Of a DNA stretch of 64,000 nucleotides, positions 49,557-57,941 are shown piece by piece. The notes below the pieces were generated by a model. That model had not been told where the DNA came from. It searched no databases and saw nothing but the letters and a program-made list of their open reading frames with translations. Positions within the stretch are counted from its first letter, which is position 1; each line of letters begins with the position of its first letter. Both the position numbers and the translations under genes were made by a program. The DNA comes from Microsyncoccus archaeolyticus. GTDB lineage: Bacteria; Patescibacteriota; Minisyncoccia; Minisyncoccales; Minisyncoccaceae. The stretch is from the NCBI GenBank assembly GCA_036987155.1, contig BTXY01000003.1, positions 1 through 64,000 on the forward strand, read 5' to 3'.

Positions 49557-50497
49557 ATATAGGGCAATACATATTAGGAGCACTTATATTTATAGTTTCT
49601 GCTTATGTTATAACAATAATTAAGTCTTTTTTGGTTAGATTTTTCCAAGACAAATCAAAAGATTTTCCTTTGAAGCTGGTTAAACAATTTGGTTGGCCAT
49701 TTACTGTTTTTATTTCTCTAGTAATATCAATTCAATTTTTTGATATTTCTTTTATTCCTGAAGAATACTTATTTTTGATTCCATTTATAATTATTTCTTA
49801 TTACTCATTAAAAATTGTTCAATTATTTTTAGATTTATTATTAAAACCCAAAGACGAAGAATTTGCTTTAATAGTTAAATTCGTTAGACATTCAATAACG
49901 TGGGTTATTTGGTTTATTATTATTGTTTTAGTTCTTAAGAACTTAGGATTTAATATTTCGACTCTTTTAACTAGTTTTGGAATACTGACTATAGTTATTG
50001 CTTTTACTGTTCAGAATATTTTGATGGACGTTTTTGCTTATATTTTTATTCATTTAGACAAACCATTCAAAATAGGTGACTTTATAATCGTTGGTAGTGA
50101 AAGCGGGACCGTTAAAAAGATAGGATTAAGATCAACTAGAGTGCTTTCTTTAAAAGGAGAAGAATTGATTTTTTCTAACAGAAAATTAACTGAAAATGTT
50201 ATTCACAATTATAGAAGGATGGTGAAAAGAAGGAAGACTTTTGAGATTAGGGTTTCTCAAAGCACTTCTTTGGAGGATTTGAAAAAACTACTTCAAGAAA
50301 TTAAAAATATAATAAAAGAAGAAGAATTAGCTGAAACAGAAAGGGTTCATCTAAGAGACATAGAGGGTTCCTCTTTTATTTTTGAGGCTGTTTACTATAT
50401 TAAATCAAGCGACTATAATATATATATGGATGTTCAAGAAAACATTAATTTTAAAATTAAGGAATTTTTAGACAAAAAGAATATTAAATTAGTTTAA
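49550..50497 (+). CDS. Small-conductance mechanosensitive channel (MscS family)
   Basis: The 315-aa protein has four to five TM segments (about 6-26, 40-62, 68-92, 104-126 and the pore helix about 138-165). The pore helix runs into VQNILMDVFAYIFIHLDKPF and the MscS beta-domain KIGDFIIVGSESGTVKKIGL (about 176-195). A short C-terminal alpha/beta domain follows. It opens under membrane tension to release osmolytes. It lies directly upstream of ftsZ (1-nt gap), so both are probably on one transcript. Confidence 0.88.
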   Translation: MLDIGQYILGALIFIVSAYVITIIKSFLVRFFQDKSKDFPLKLVKQFGWPFTVFISLVISIQFFDISFIPEEYLFLIPFIIISYYSLKIVQLFLDLLLKPKDEEFALIVKFVRHSITWVIWFIIIVLVLKNLGFNISTLLTSFGILTIVIAFTVQNILMDVFAYIFIHLDKPFKIGDFIIVGSESGTVKKIGLRSTRVLSLKGEELIFSNRKLTENVIHNYRRMVKRRKTFEIRVSQSTSLEDLKKLLQEIKNIIKEEELAETERVHLRDIEGSSFIFEAVYYIKSSDYNIYMDVQENINFKIKEFLDKKNIKLV

Positions 50498-50498
50498 T

Positions 50499-51758
50499 AT
50501 GAAAAAGAAAACTAAAAAACAAAAGAAAATAATTGTAAAAAAACAAAAGAAAAAATCGACTGTCAAAAAAGAAAAGAAGACTGTTTCTAAAAAGGAAAAT
50601 GAAGATGCTTTAATTAAGAAAGTCAAAATTAAGGTTATTGGTATAGGTGGGGGAGGAGGAAACATTGTTTCAGAGCTATCTAAGAAATTAAAAGATTTTT
50701 CTTCCCAAAAAGTAGAATTTGTTGCTGCTAATACTGATAATCAGGCTTTGGGTGTTTTAAGTAAAAACATTAAGGTTTTTCCTTTTGGACAAAAATTAAC
50801 TAGAGGATTGGGTGCAGGAAGAGACGTCTCGATTGGAGAGAGAGCTGTGAGGGAAGATGTTGAAAGAATAAAAACTTTGTTTTCAGACAATAAAGATTTA
50901 TATATTATTGTTTCTTCTTTAGGAGGAGGAACAGGAACTGGGGCTACTCCGGCTTTTCTTAAAATTGCTTCGCAAATGAATTTAATGTGTCTTGGTATTT
51001 TTACTCTGCCTTTTTCTTTCGAAGGAAAAAAGAAAATGGATTTGGCTTTAGATTCCATAGATCAAATGAAGGACAATTTAAATGCATACATGGTTTTGCC
51101 CAATGAAAAGATATTTGGTTTAACAAAAGAAGAAGTTTCTTTTACAGATTCATTAAATTTACTTAACAATCACTTAGCTAATTGTTTGGAAGGACTACTC
51201 CGAACAATTTATTCTCCAGGAGTTATTAATATTGACTGGGCAGATATTAGGACAATTTTAGAAGGAAAAAGAAGCTTAGCCTACCTTAATGTGGCAAAAA
51301 GCAAAGGATCTCAAAACCTTGAGGAGCTCTTGAAAAAACTTATTAAAAATCCTATTCTGGATTATAACTTTGAGAATGCAGATAATATAATGTTTAACAT
51401 AGATGGATCAAAAGAAATGTCCCTTCAGTCCTTGTCTTTAATTAGCGAGAAGATAAGCGAATTGTCCCCCAATGCTAGAATAATATTTGGATTAACCAGT
51501 AATCCTAAGATGAAAAATGAAATTAAGGTTACAATTTTATCTACTGGTAGTCATGATAAAAGAGAGTTGAAAAAACACAAAAAATTAAAGAAACAAAAAA
51601 AAGAAGAGAAAAAAGAAGAAGTGGTCGAAGAGAAAATCAGGAGAACTGCTGTTGAGGTAAAAGAAGCAGAAAAGAAAAAGCAACAACAAGAAGAGGAGGA
51701 TGAAAAAATATTTGAAATACCAGCGTTTTTAAGAAAAACTAAAAAGAAAAAAACATGA
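50499..51758 (+). CDS. ftsZ: Cell-division tubulin FtsZ (variant)
   Basis: The 419-aa protein begins with a Lys-rich extension (about 1-38) absent from standard FtsZ. The GTPase domain has IGIGGGGGNIV (G-box), NTDNQAL, and the tubulin signature GGGTGTGATP (142-151, Thr replacing the usual Ala). The T7 loop reads INIDWADIRTIL with both conserved acidic residues. A charged linker (about 350-400) ends in the FtsA/SepF-binding peptide EIPAFLRK (about 406-413) plus a basic tail. It polymerises at mid-cell. It overlaps galU by 4 nt. Confidence 0.9.
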   Translation: MKKKTKKQKKIIVKKQKKKSTVKKEKKTVSKKENEDALIKKVKIKVIGIGGGGGNIVSELSKKLKDFSSQKVEFVAANTDNQALGVLSKNIKVFPFGQKLTRGLGAGRDVSIGERAVREDVERIKTLFSDNKDLYIIVSSLGGGTGTGATPAFLKIASQMNLMCLGIFTLPFSFEGKKKMDLALDSIDQMKDNLNAYMVLPNEKIFGLTKEEVSFTDSLNLLNNHLANCLEGLLRTIYSPGVINIDWADIRTILEGKRSLAYLNVAKSKGSQNLEELLKKLIKNPILDYNFENADNIMFNIDGSKEMSLQSLSLISEKISELSPNARIIFGLTSNPKMKNEIKVTILSTGSHDKRELKKHKKLKKQKKEEKKEEVVEEKIRRTAVEVKEAEKKKQQQEEEDEKIFEIPAFLRKTKKKKT

Positions 51759-52633
51759 AAGAAATAAAAAAAGCAATATTTCCCATTGCGGGACTAGCAA
51801 CAAGATTTTTGCCATTTTCAAAAGCAGTTTCAAAAGAATTGATTCCTTTAGTTGACAAGCCTCTTATTCATTACAACGTGGAAGAAGCTTTACTTTCTGG
51901 AATAAAGCAAATAGAATTTGTAGCAAGACCAAAACAAAAAGATTTTTTAAATTATTTTAATAGAGATATTGAATTAGAAAAGTTTTTAGAGGAAAAGCAT
52001 AAAAAAGATGAATTAAAATACTTAAAGGAAGTAGAAGATTATTTTAAGGCTATTAATTTTTCTGTTTCAACTCAAAAAAAAGCATCTGGAGACACCAATG
52101 CGATTTTTCAATCTAGAAAGTTTGTTGGAAAAGATCCTTGCGGAGTTTTCTTTTGCGATGACATAGTTAAATCAGAGGAACCATGTTTTTCTCAATTAGT
52201 GCAGGTTTTTAAAACTTGTAATAGGCCAGTTTTAGCATTAATGCAAATGCCCGACAATAGACTCTCTAGCTACGGTGTTGTTAGTGTTGAAAAAATTGCG
52301 AATAGTTTCTATAAAATAAAAAAAGTTGTTCAAAAGCCAAAACAAGGAGAAGCTCCTTCTAATTTGGCAATTTTAGGAAGAATGATTTTAACTCCAGATG
52401 TTTTTGAATTTATAGCTTCTGATAAAAAAATGATTGCTAATGATTTTTCAATTACTCAAGTTCTAGGTAAAATGGCTGAAGAAGGAAAGCCAGTTTATGG
52501 TTATGAAATAAAAGGAGAGTGGTTAGAATGTGGAAACAAGAAACTTTGGTTAGAATCTTTTATTACTCTTTTATTAGATGACCCAGAATTTGGTTTGGAA
52601 ATTAGAAAAAAACTAAGAGACATGAAAATATAA
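51755..52633 (+). CDS. galU: UTP-glucose-1-phosphate uridylyltransferase
   Basis: The 292-aa nucleotidyltransferase starts KKAIFPIAGLATRFLPFSKA then VSKELIPLVDKPLIHY (about 4-40), the sugar-nucleotide binding signature. Further conserved parts include FFCDDIVKSEEP and NLAILGRMILTPDVFEF. It makes UDP-glucose from UTP and glucose-1-phosphate for wall or surface glycans. The length fits GalU. It overlaps ftsZ (ATGA) and trxB (TAATG), so it belongs to the same co-translated string. Confidence 0.93.
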   Translation: MKEIKKAIFPIAGLATRFLPFSKAVSKELIPLVDKPLIHYNVEEALLSGIKQIEFVARPKQKDFLNYFNRDIELEKFLEEKHKKDELKYLKEVEDYFKAINFSVSTQKKASGDTNAIFQSRKFVGKDPCGVFFCDDIVKSEEPCFSQLVQVFKTCNRPVLALMQMPDNRLSSYGVVSVEKIANSFYKIKKVVQKPKQGEAPSNLAILGRMILTPDVFEFIASDKKMIANDFSITQVLGKMAEEGKPVYGYEIKGEWLECGNKKLWLESFITLLLDDPEFGLEIRKKLRDMKI

Positions 52634-53538
52634 TGATATACGATTTAATCATTATTGGCGGTGGATCAGCTGGAATTACTGCTGGTATTTATGCAGCAAG
52701 ACAAAAAATGAAGACCTTGCTTTTAACAAAGTCTTTTGGTGGTCAGATGGTTCATAAATCTGTAGATATTGAGAACTATCCTGGGTTTGATAAGATTTCT
52801 AGTTTTGAATTAATCCAAAGATTTGAGAATCAGTTAAGAAGTAAAGATGTTGAAATTGAAACAGATAGGGTTTTGTCTGTGATTAAAAAAGAATATTTTG
52901 AAATATCAACTGAATCTAATAAAAAATATGAGTCTAAAGCATTAATTATTGCTACCGGCTCTGAGCCAAGAAGATTAAACATTAAAGGTGAAAAAGAGTT
53001 TTTAGGAAAAGGGGTAAGTTATTGTGCTACTTGCGACGGTCCATTTTTTTCAAATAAAAGAGTAGTAGTTATTGGTGGTGGAGAGGCTGGATTTGAAACA
53101 GCAATGTTTTTAAATAAATATGCTTTAGAAATAATAATTTTAGAACAAGGAAGTTTTTCAAAAGCGAGTAAAGAAATTCAAGAAAAAGCATTTGAAACAG
53201 GAATAAAATTAATCGTTAATGCAGAGGTTAAAGAGATTAAGGGAAATGATTTTGTAGAAGAAGTTTTATACAACAATGAGATAATTAAGACCGATGGTGT
53301 GTTTATTCAAATCGGATATGTGCCAGATGCTTCTTTTGCCAAGGATTTAATTGATGTTAATGAAAAAGGAGAAATACTGATTAATTTTGAAACATTAGAA
53401 ACTAAAACTCCTGGTCTTTTTGCAGCAGGAGACATTAATGCGGGTAAAGTTAAGCAAATAGTTACTGCTTGTGGAGAAGGTGCTCAAGCAGCAATGTATG
53501 CATATAATTATTTAATAAAAGAATATGGCAATAATTAA
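52633..53538 (+). CDS. trxB: Thioredoxin reductase
   Basis: The 301-aa flavoprotein has an FAD motif GGGSAGITAGIYAARQ (about 9-24), the redox-active pair CATC (C131, C134, in SYCATCDGPFF), an NADPH motif VVIGGGEAGFETAMF and the C-terminal FAD motif TPGLFAAGDINAG. It reduces thioredoxin or, here, possibly the glutaredoxin-like protein two genes on. No thioredoxin gene is visible in the window. It overlaps the enolase gene by 14 nt. Confidence 0.93.
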   Translation: MIYDLIIIGGGSAGITAGIYAARQKMKTLLLTKSFGGQMVHKSVDIENYPGFDKISSFELIQRFENQLRSKDVEIETDRVLSVIKKEYFEISTESNKKYESKALIIATGSEPRRLNIKGEKEFLGKGVSYCATCDGPFFSNKRVVVIGGGEAGFETAMFLNKYALEIIILEQGSFSKASKEIQEKAFETGIKLIVNAEVKEIKGNDFVEEVLYNNEIIKTDGVFIQIGYVPDASFAKDLIDVNEKGEILINFETLETKTPGLFAAGDINAGKVKQIVTACGEGAQAAMYAYNYLIKEYGNN

Positions 53539-54778
53539 AGAAATTAAAGCCAGAGAAATTCTTGATTCAAGGGGAAACCCAACAATTGAAGTAGAATGCG
53601 TTACTGATGATGGTATTTTTATTGATAGTGTTCCTTCCGGAGCTTCAAAGGGAGAAAGAGAAGCTTTAGAACTAAGAGATAATGGAATAGAGTATAGAGG
53701 CAAGGGCGTTTCAAAAGCAGTAGATGCAGTTAATAAAATAATTGCTTCTGAAATAATAGGCCTTGATTCTGAAGATCAGCAAAACATTGATAAGCTAATG
53801 ATTGATTTAGATGGAACACCCAACAAATCAAAACTAGGAGCTAATAGTATTTTAGGTGTATCAATGGCTGTTTGCAGAGCAGGTGCCAAATCAAAAAATC
53901 TTCAACTGTATGAATACATATCTTTTCTTTGTTTTGATAGGTATAAAAGAAAATATAAAATACCCAAATGTTGTTTTAATGTAATTAATGGGGGAAAGCA
54001 CGCGGGAAACAATCTTAGTTTTCAGGAATTTATGATTGTTCCTTTTTCTAATAGTTTTAAAGAAGAATTGAGAATGGCTTCTGAAATTTATTATAATCTT
54101 AAATCTAAGTTAAAGAAAAATTATTCTTCAAATGCAATTAATGTCGGAGACGAAGGAGGATTTGCTCCTCCAATTGATGTTCCAGAGGTTGCTTTAGGAA
54201 ATATTACAGGAGCAATAGAATCTTCTGGATATAATGACAACACAAAGATTATACTTGATGTAGCAGCAACTAGTTTTTTTAAGGATGGATATTATTCTTT
54301 GAGCACAGGAGGATATAATACTAGTGAACTTATAGAATATTACAATAATCTAATTAAGGGCTATCCAATTATTGGCATAGAAGACCCTCTAGAAGAAAAC
54401 GACTGGAATGGTTTTAAAGAAATAACCAAAACAATAGGGAAAGACATAATTATTATTGGAGACGATTTGCTTGTAAGCAATATTGAGTACATTAAAAAAG
54501 CTAATGAGGAAAATGCTTGCAATGCAGTACTACTTAAATTAAATCAAGTGGGAACAGTAACTGAACTTATTGCTTCAGCTAATTTAGCTAAAAAATATGG
54601 CTGGAAAACAATTGTTTCGCATCGTTCAGGAGAAACAACCGATGATTTTATATCCGATCTAGCAGTAGGAATTGATTCTGATTACATGAAATCAGGCGCT
54701 CCTGCAAGGGGTGAAAGAGTATGTAAATACAATCGCTTGCTTAAAATAGAGGAAATGATAAAATATTTAATAGATTAA
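53525..54778 (+). CDS. eno: Enolase
   Basis: The 417-aa enzyme interconverts 2-phosphoglycerate and phosphoenolpyruvate. Seen: KAREILDSRGNPTIEVE at the start, SGASKGEREALELR, the general-acid/metal region NVGDEGGFAPPID (about 205-217), IEDPLEENDWNGF, GDDLLVSN and VSHRSGETTDDFISDLAVG at the C-terminal active site. All key residues are present. Length is slightly short of the typical ~430. It supplies PEP next to PEP synthase in lower glycolysis/gluconeogenesis. Confidence 0.96.
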   Translation: MAIIKEIKAREILDSRGNPTIEVECVTDDGIFIDSVPSGASKGEREALELRDNGIEYRGKGVSKAVDAVNKIIASEIIGLDSEDQQNIDKLMIDLDGTPNKSKLGANSILGVSMAVCRAGAKSKNLQLYEYISFLCFDRYKRKYKIPKCCFNVINGGKHAGNNLSFQEFMIVPFSNSFKEELRMASEIYYNLKSKLKKNYSSNAINVGDEGGFAPPIDVPEVALGNITGAIESSGYNDNTKIILDVAATSFFKDGYYSLSTGGYNTSELIEYYNNLIKGYPIIGIEDPLEENDWNGFKEITKTIGKDIIIIGDDLLVSNIEYIKKANEENACNAVLLKLNQVGTVTELIASANLAKKYGWKTIVSHRSGETTDDFISDLAVGIDSDYMKSGAPARGERVCKYNRLLKIEEMIKYLID

Positions 54779-54795
54779 AATAAATTAGTAAAAAA

Positions 54796-55032
54796 ATGAA
54801 AGTTAGATTATTTTCAACACCAATCTGTCCATATTGTTTGACATTAAAAAGGTTTTTAGAAGAAAAGGGAATAGAAGTAGAAGTAATTGATGTTTCTATA
54901 GACGAGGCTGCTAGAAATGAATTAGTTGAAAAAACAAAACAAACAACTCTTCCTGTTCTAGACGTTGAAGGAGAATTTATTGTTGGTTTTGATAGAAAAA
55001 AGATTTGTGAAAAATTAGGAATAGAAGATTAA
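54796..55032 (+). CDS. Glutaredoxin-like (NrdH-type) protein
   Basis: The 78-aa thioredoxin-fold protein has active site CPYC (11-14, TPICPYCLTLKRFL), the cis-proline loop TTLPVLDV and a GFD motif near the C-terminus. Small size and sequence resemble NrdH/glutaredoxins, which pass electrons to ribonucleotide reductase or other targets and can be reduced by thioredoxin reductase. Its location just after trxB and eno suggests a redox partner for TrxB. Confidence 0.88.
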   Translation: MKVRLFSTPICPYCLTLKRFLEEKGIEVEVIDVSIDEAARNELVEKTKQTTLPVLDVEGEFIVGFDRKKICEKLGIED

Positions 55033-55050
55033 ATTTTAAAAAACAAAAAT

Positions 55051-56046
55051 ATGGCAAAAATAGCAATAAATGGTTTTGGAAGAATTGGAAGGTGCGTTTT
55101 AAAAATTATCCTAGAAAAAAAACTTGACTTAGAGGTTGTTGCAATTAATGATTTGACTGATTCAGAAACTTTATCCCATCTTTTTAAATATGATTCTGCT
55201 TACGGAAGGTTTAAGGGAGATGTTTCTGTAAGTGGTAATGAGATAGTGATTAATAATAAGAAAATAAAGATTTTTTCTGAAAAAGATCCAGAGAAATTAC
55301 CTTGGAAGGATTTAGGAGTCGATGTTGTTTTAGAGTGTACAGGAGTTTTTACTGATAAGGATGGAGCTTCTAAACATATCAAAGCTGGGGCTAAAAAAGT
55401 AATCATTTCTGCTCCTGCTAAATCAGATGACATTCCTTCATATGTTTTAGGCGTTAATGCTAATGAATATAAAGGAGAAGAAATAATTGATATGGGATCA
55501 TGTACAACTAATTGCTTAGCGCCTCTAGTTAAAGTTATTGAAGAAGAGTTAGGAATTGTTAAAGGATTTATGACCACAATCCATTCCTATACCAATGACC
55601 AAAGAGTTCTAGACTTGCCTCATAAAGATTTAAGAAGAGCAAGAACCGCAGCAACTAATATTATTCCAACAACAACAGGAGCTGCTAAAGCAATTGGAAA
55701 AGTAATTCCTTCAGTTTCAGGAAAGTTAGATGGAATTGCAGTAAGGGTTCCTACGCCAGTTGTTTCACTTGTTGATTTAGTTTGTGAAATTAAAAGAGAA
55801 ACAACAATAGAAGAAATAAATAATATTTTTAAAAAATATTCTGACAAGGGAGACTTAAAGGGAATTCTTTACGCAGAAGAAGATCCATTGGTTTCCTCTG
55901 ATTTTATTGGTAATACTTTTTCTTCAATATTTGATTTAGAATTTACTAGAGTTAATGGAAACATGATTAAAGTAATGTCTTGGTATGATAATGAATGGGG
56001 CTATTCATCAAGATTAGCTGAAATAGCTTTGTTTATTTCTAAATAA
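55051..56046 (+). CDS. gap: Glyceraldehyde-3-phosphate dehydrogenase
   Basis: The 331-aa enzyme has an NAD-binding N-terminus INGFGRIGRCVLKIIL, the catalytic motif SCTTNC with nucleophile Cys151, and the C-terminal phosphate-binding stretch TGAAKAIGKVIPSVSGKLDG. It oxidises glyceraldehyde-3-phosphate to 1,3-bisphosphoglycerate, feeding pgk. Asp34 (INDL) at the NAD pocket suggests NAD+ rather than NADP+. It ends in the TAATG overlap with a prepilin gene, an odd partner for a glycolytic gene. Confidence 0.96.
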   Translation: MAKIAINGFGRIGRCVLKIILEKKLDLEVVAINDLTDSETLSHLFKYDSAYGRFKGDVSVSGNEIVINNKKIKIFSEKDPEKLPWKDLGVDVVLECTGVFTDKDGASKHIKAGAKKVIISAPAKSDDIPSYVLGVNANEYKGEEIIDMGSCTTNCLAPLVKVIEEELGIVKGFMTTIHSYTNDQRVLDLPHKDLRRARTAATNIIPTTTGAAKAIGKVIPSVSGKLDGIAVRVPTPVVSLVDLVCEIKRETTIEEINNIFKKYSDKGDLKGILYAEEDPLVSSDFIGNTFSSIFDLEFTRVNGNMIKVMSWYDNEWGYSSRLAEIALFISK

Positions 56047-57272
56047 TGAATAACAAATCTTTCACCCTAATTGAAATCCTAACCGTGATCCTCATAGTAG
56101 GAATTCTTTCTGGAGTAATTATTGTAGCAACAAACAATGTGATTGATTCTACCCAGGATGCAAAGAGGAAAAAGGATCTAGACTCAATATCCAAAGCACT
56201 CATGGAATACGGAGTAATGACAGGTTCTTACCCAGTAGAAGCTTCTGAGTGTGACATAGGGGATGGAACGTGTTTGGATGAATTAATTGATTCTGGATAT
56301 GCCAAAGGGTTTCCTCTAGACCCTTCTGGAGATAGGTACAAGTATACTTCTGATGGAATAACCTATACAATCAAGGCAACCCTGTCTGATAATCAAACCT
56401 TAGCTTACAATCCTGATTCTGGTTATTCACAATACACTGGATTAGTAGGGTATACTAAGAGAAAGTCAATTACAATCAATTCCTCTGCAGCATTAACAGA
56501 CTACCAGGTCAAGATAGATGTTACTTATGACTCTGACATGCAAGCTGACTTTGATGATTTGAGGTTTACCTTGTCTAATGGTACTACTGAGCTTAGTCAT
56601 TGGTTAGAATCAAAAACAGATTCTGTTTCTGCAGTATTCTGGGTTAAGGTTCCTTCCTTGTCTATTGGAGACAATACAATCTACGCATACTATGGCAATG
56701 CTTCTGCTTCTACTGGTTCTAATGGGGATAATACGTTTGAGTTCTTTGATGGGTTTGAGGGAAGTTCTGTGGATACAAATAAATGGGAAGGTCACTTTGA
56801 TCATATTTCTATTTCCAATAGCATAATTAGCTTGACATATGATAGCAACATAGAATCTTTACCTTCTTTGTCGCTTACAAGACCTTTAATTTTAGAATCT
56901 AGATTTAAATCTAGTTCTAACAGTTACAGAACATGGATAACGCTATCTAACGAGACATTGTCTACTGATTTGGGTTTTGATTGGCAGCTATTATCTTCTA
57001 CATGCTATTCCAGAGGAACGAATTATGTAGCAATTGGTACTGGATATACTGATTGGAACAGATATACAACGAAATGGACCACGACTAATGTTTTAAATTA
57101 TATAAATGGATCTTTGGTTCAAAATCATTCAGGTTCTCCCTCTGAAAATTTAGAAATAAATGTTTGGGCATGGACATCTGGAGCGAATCCACAATTAGAC
57201 TGGATTGCAATTCGCAAGTACACTGCCACCGAACCCTCTATCTCTTCCTGGGGAACAGAAGAATATATTTAA
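56046..57272 (+). CDS. Prepilin-like protein with DUF2341 / lectin-like head
   Basis: The 408-aa protein starts MNNKSFTLIEILTVILIVGI, a prepilin signal with Ser before the cleavage site. A pseudopilin-like region follows with TQDAKRKKDLDSISKALMEY and CDIGDGTCLDELIDSGYAKG (Cys pair). From about 137 comes a DUF2341-type domain (YTKRKSITINSSAALTDYQV, then WVKVPSLSIGDNTIYAYYGN) and a C-terminal ConA-like domain (about 235-408). The first 700 nt are richer in GC and use different codons from the rest, hinting at a mosaic origin. Role: surface adhesin on a type IV pilus-like structure. Confidence 0.8.
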   Translation: MNNKSFTLIEILTVILIVGILSGVIIVATNNVIDSTQDAKRKKDLDSISKALMEYGVMTGSYPVEASECDIGDGTCLDELIDSGYAKGFPLDPSGDRYKYTSDGITYTIKATLSDNQTLAYNPDSGYSQYTGLVGYTKRKSITINSSAALTDYQVKIDVTYDSDMQADFDDLRFTLSNGTTELSHWLESKTDSVSAVFWVKVPSLSIGDNTIYAYYGNASASTGSNGDNTFEFFDGFEGSSVDTNKWEGHFDHISISNSIISLTYDSNIESLPSLSLTRPLILESRFKSSSNSYRTWITLSNETLSTDLGFDWQLLSSTCYSRGTNYVAIGTGYTDWNRYTTKWTTTNVLNYINGSLVQNHSGSPSENLEINVWAWTSGANPQLDWIAIRKYTATEPSISSWGTEEYI

Positions 57273-57281
57273 TTTTTATAC

Positions 57282-57311
57282 TTGTCTCAAATAGATTTTT
57301 AATGATATAAT
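57282..57311 (+). promoter_or_regulatory. Promoter of the acyl-CoA synthetase operon
   Basis: TTGTCT (57282-57287), N18, TATAAT (57306-57311), ending 6 nt before ATG 57318. Confidence 0.7.
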
Positions 57312-57317
57312 ATACTC

Positions 57318-57941
57318 ATGGAAATATTAAGCTTTAAAGAAGCCAAAGATATTCTTTTGAAATACAAGATGCCTTTTTGCCAGACAGAAATTTTTGATTC
57401 TTTAAGCAAAGCATTAACTTATGCAGAGGAAATAAAATTTCCCGTTGTTTTAAAGGCCTATGGTAAAAATATATTTCATAGAACAGAGAAGAATGGTGTT
57501 GCAACCAATATTAAAACAAAAGAAGAGTTTAGGAATGAGTGGAATAATATTTATGATAATTCTAAGGAGATAGAGGGTATTTTAGTTCAAGAAATGGTTA
57601 AGGGAAAAGAATTTATAATTGGTATGAATAGGGACGAGCAGTTTGGTCCTGTTTTAATATTTGGAATGGGCGGAATTTATACAGAATTGTATAAAGATGT
57701 TTCTTTGAGATTGCCTCCAGTCTCGAGAAAAGATATTTCAGATATGATAAGGGAAACAAAAGCATATGAAATTATAAGAGGATTTAGGGGAGAAGCTATA
57801 GATGAAGAAAAAATGATTGATTTAATATTAAAATTATCAAATCTTTCACTCAAAGAAAGAAGAATTAAATCAATTGATTTCAATCCTGTTATAGGAAACA
57901 AAAAAGAACTATTAATAGTTGATTTTAAGATTGTTGTATGA
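57318..57941 (+). CDS. ADP-forming acetyl/acyl-CoA synthetase, beta subunit (ATP-grasp)
   Basis: The 207-aa ATP-grasp protein begins LSFKEAKDILLKYKMPFCQT then KALTYAEEIKFPVVLKAYGK, a typical ACD-beta N-terminus, and has VQEMVKGKEFIIGMNRDEQF, FGMGGIYTELYKDVSLRLPP and SIDFNPVI. It forms the nucleotide-binding subunit that makes ATP from ADP and the phosphohistidine of the alpha subunit. It overlaps the alpha gene by 4 nt. Known in archaea and many CPR as the acetate-producing, ATP-yielding last step of fermentation. Confidence 0.9.
   Translation: MEILSFKEAKDILLKYKMPFCQTEIFDSLSKALTYAEEIKFPVVLKAYGKNIFHRTEKNGVATNIKTKEEFRNEWNNIYDNSKEIEGILVQEMVKGKEFIIGMNRDEQFGPVLIFGMGGIYTELYKDVSLRLPPVSRKDISDMIRETKAYEIIRGFRGEAIDEEKMIDLILKLSNLSLKERRIKSIDFNPVIGNKKELLIVDFKIVV

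Noticed and set aside
55200..55577. 125-codon minus-strand ORF inside gap
   Set aside because: Antisense shadow of a strongly conserved enzyme.
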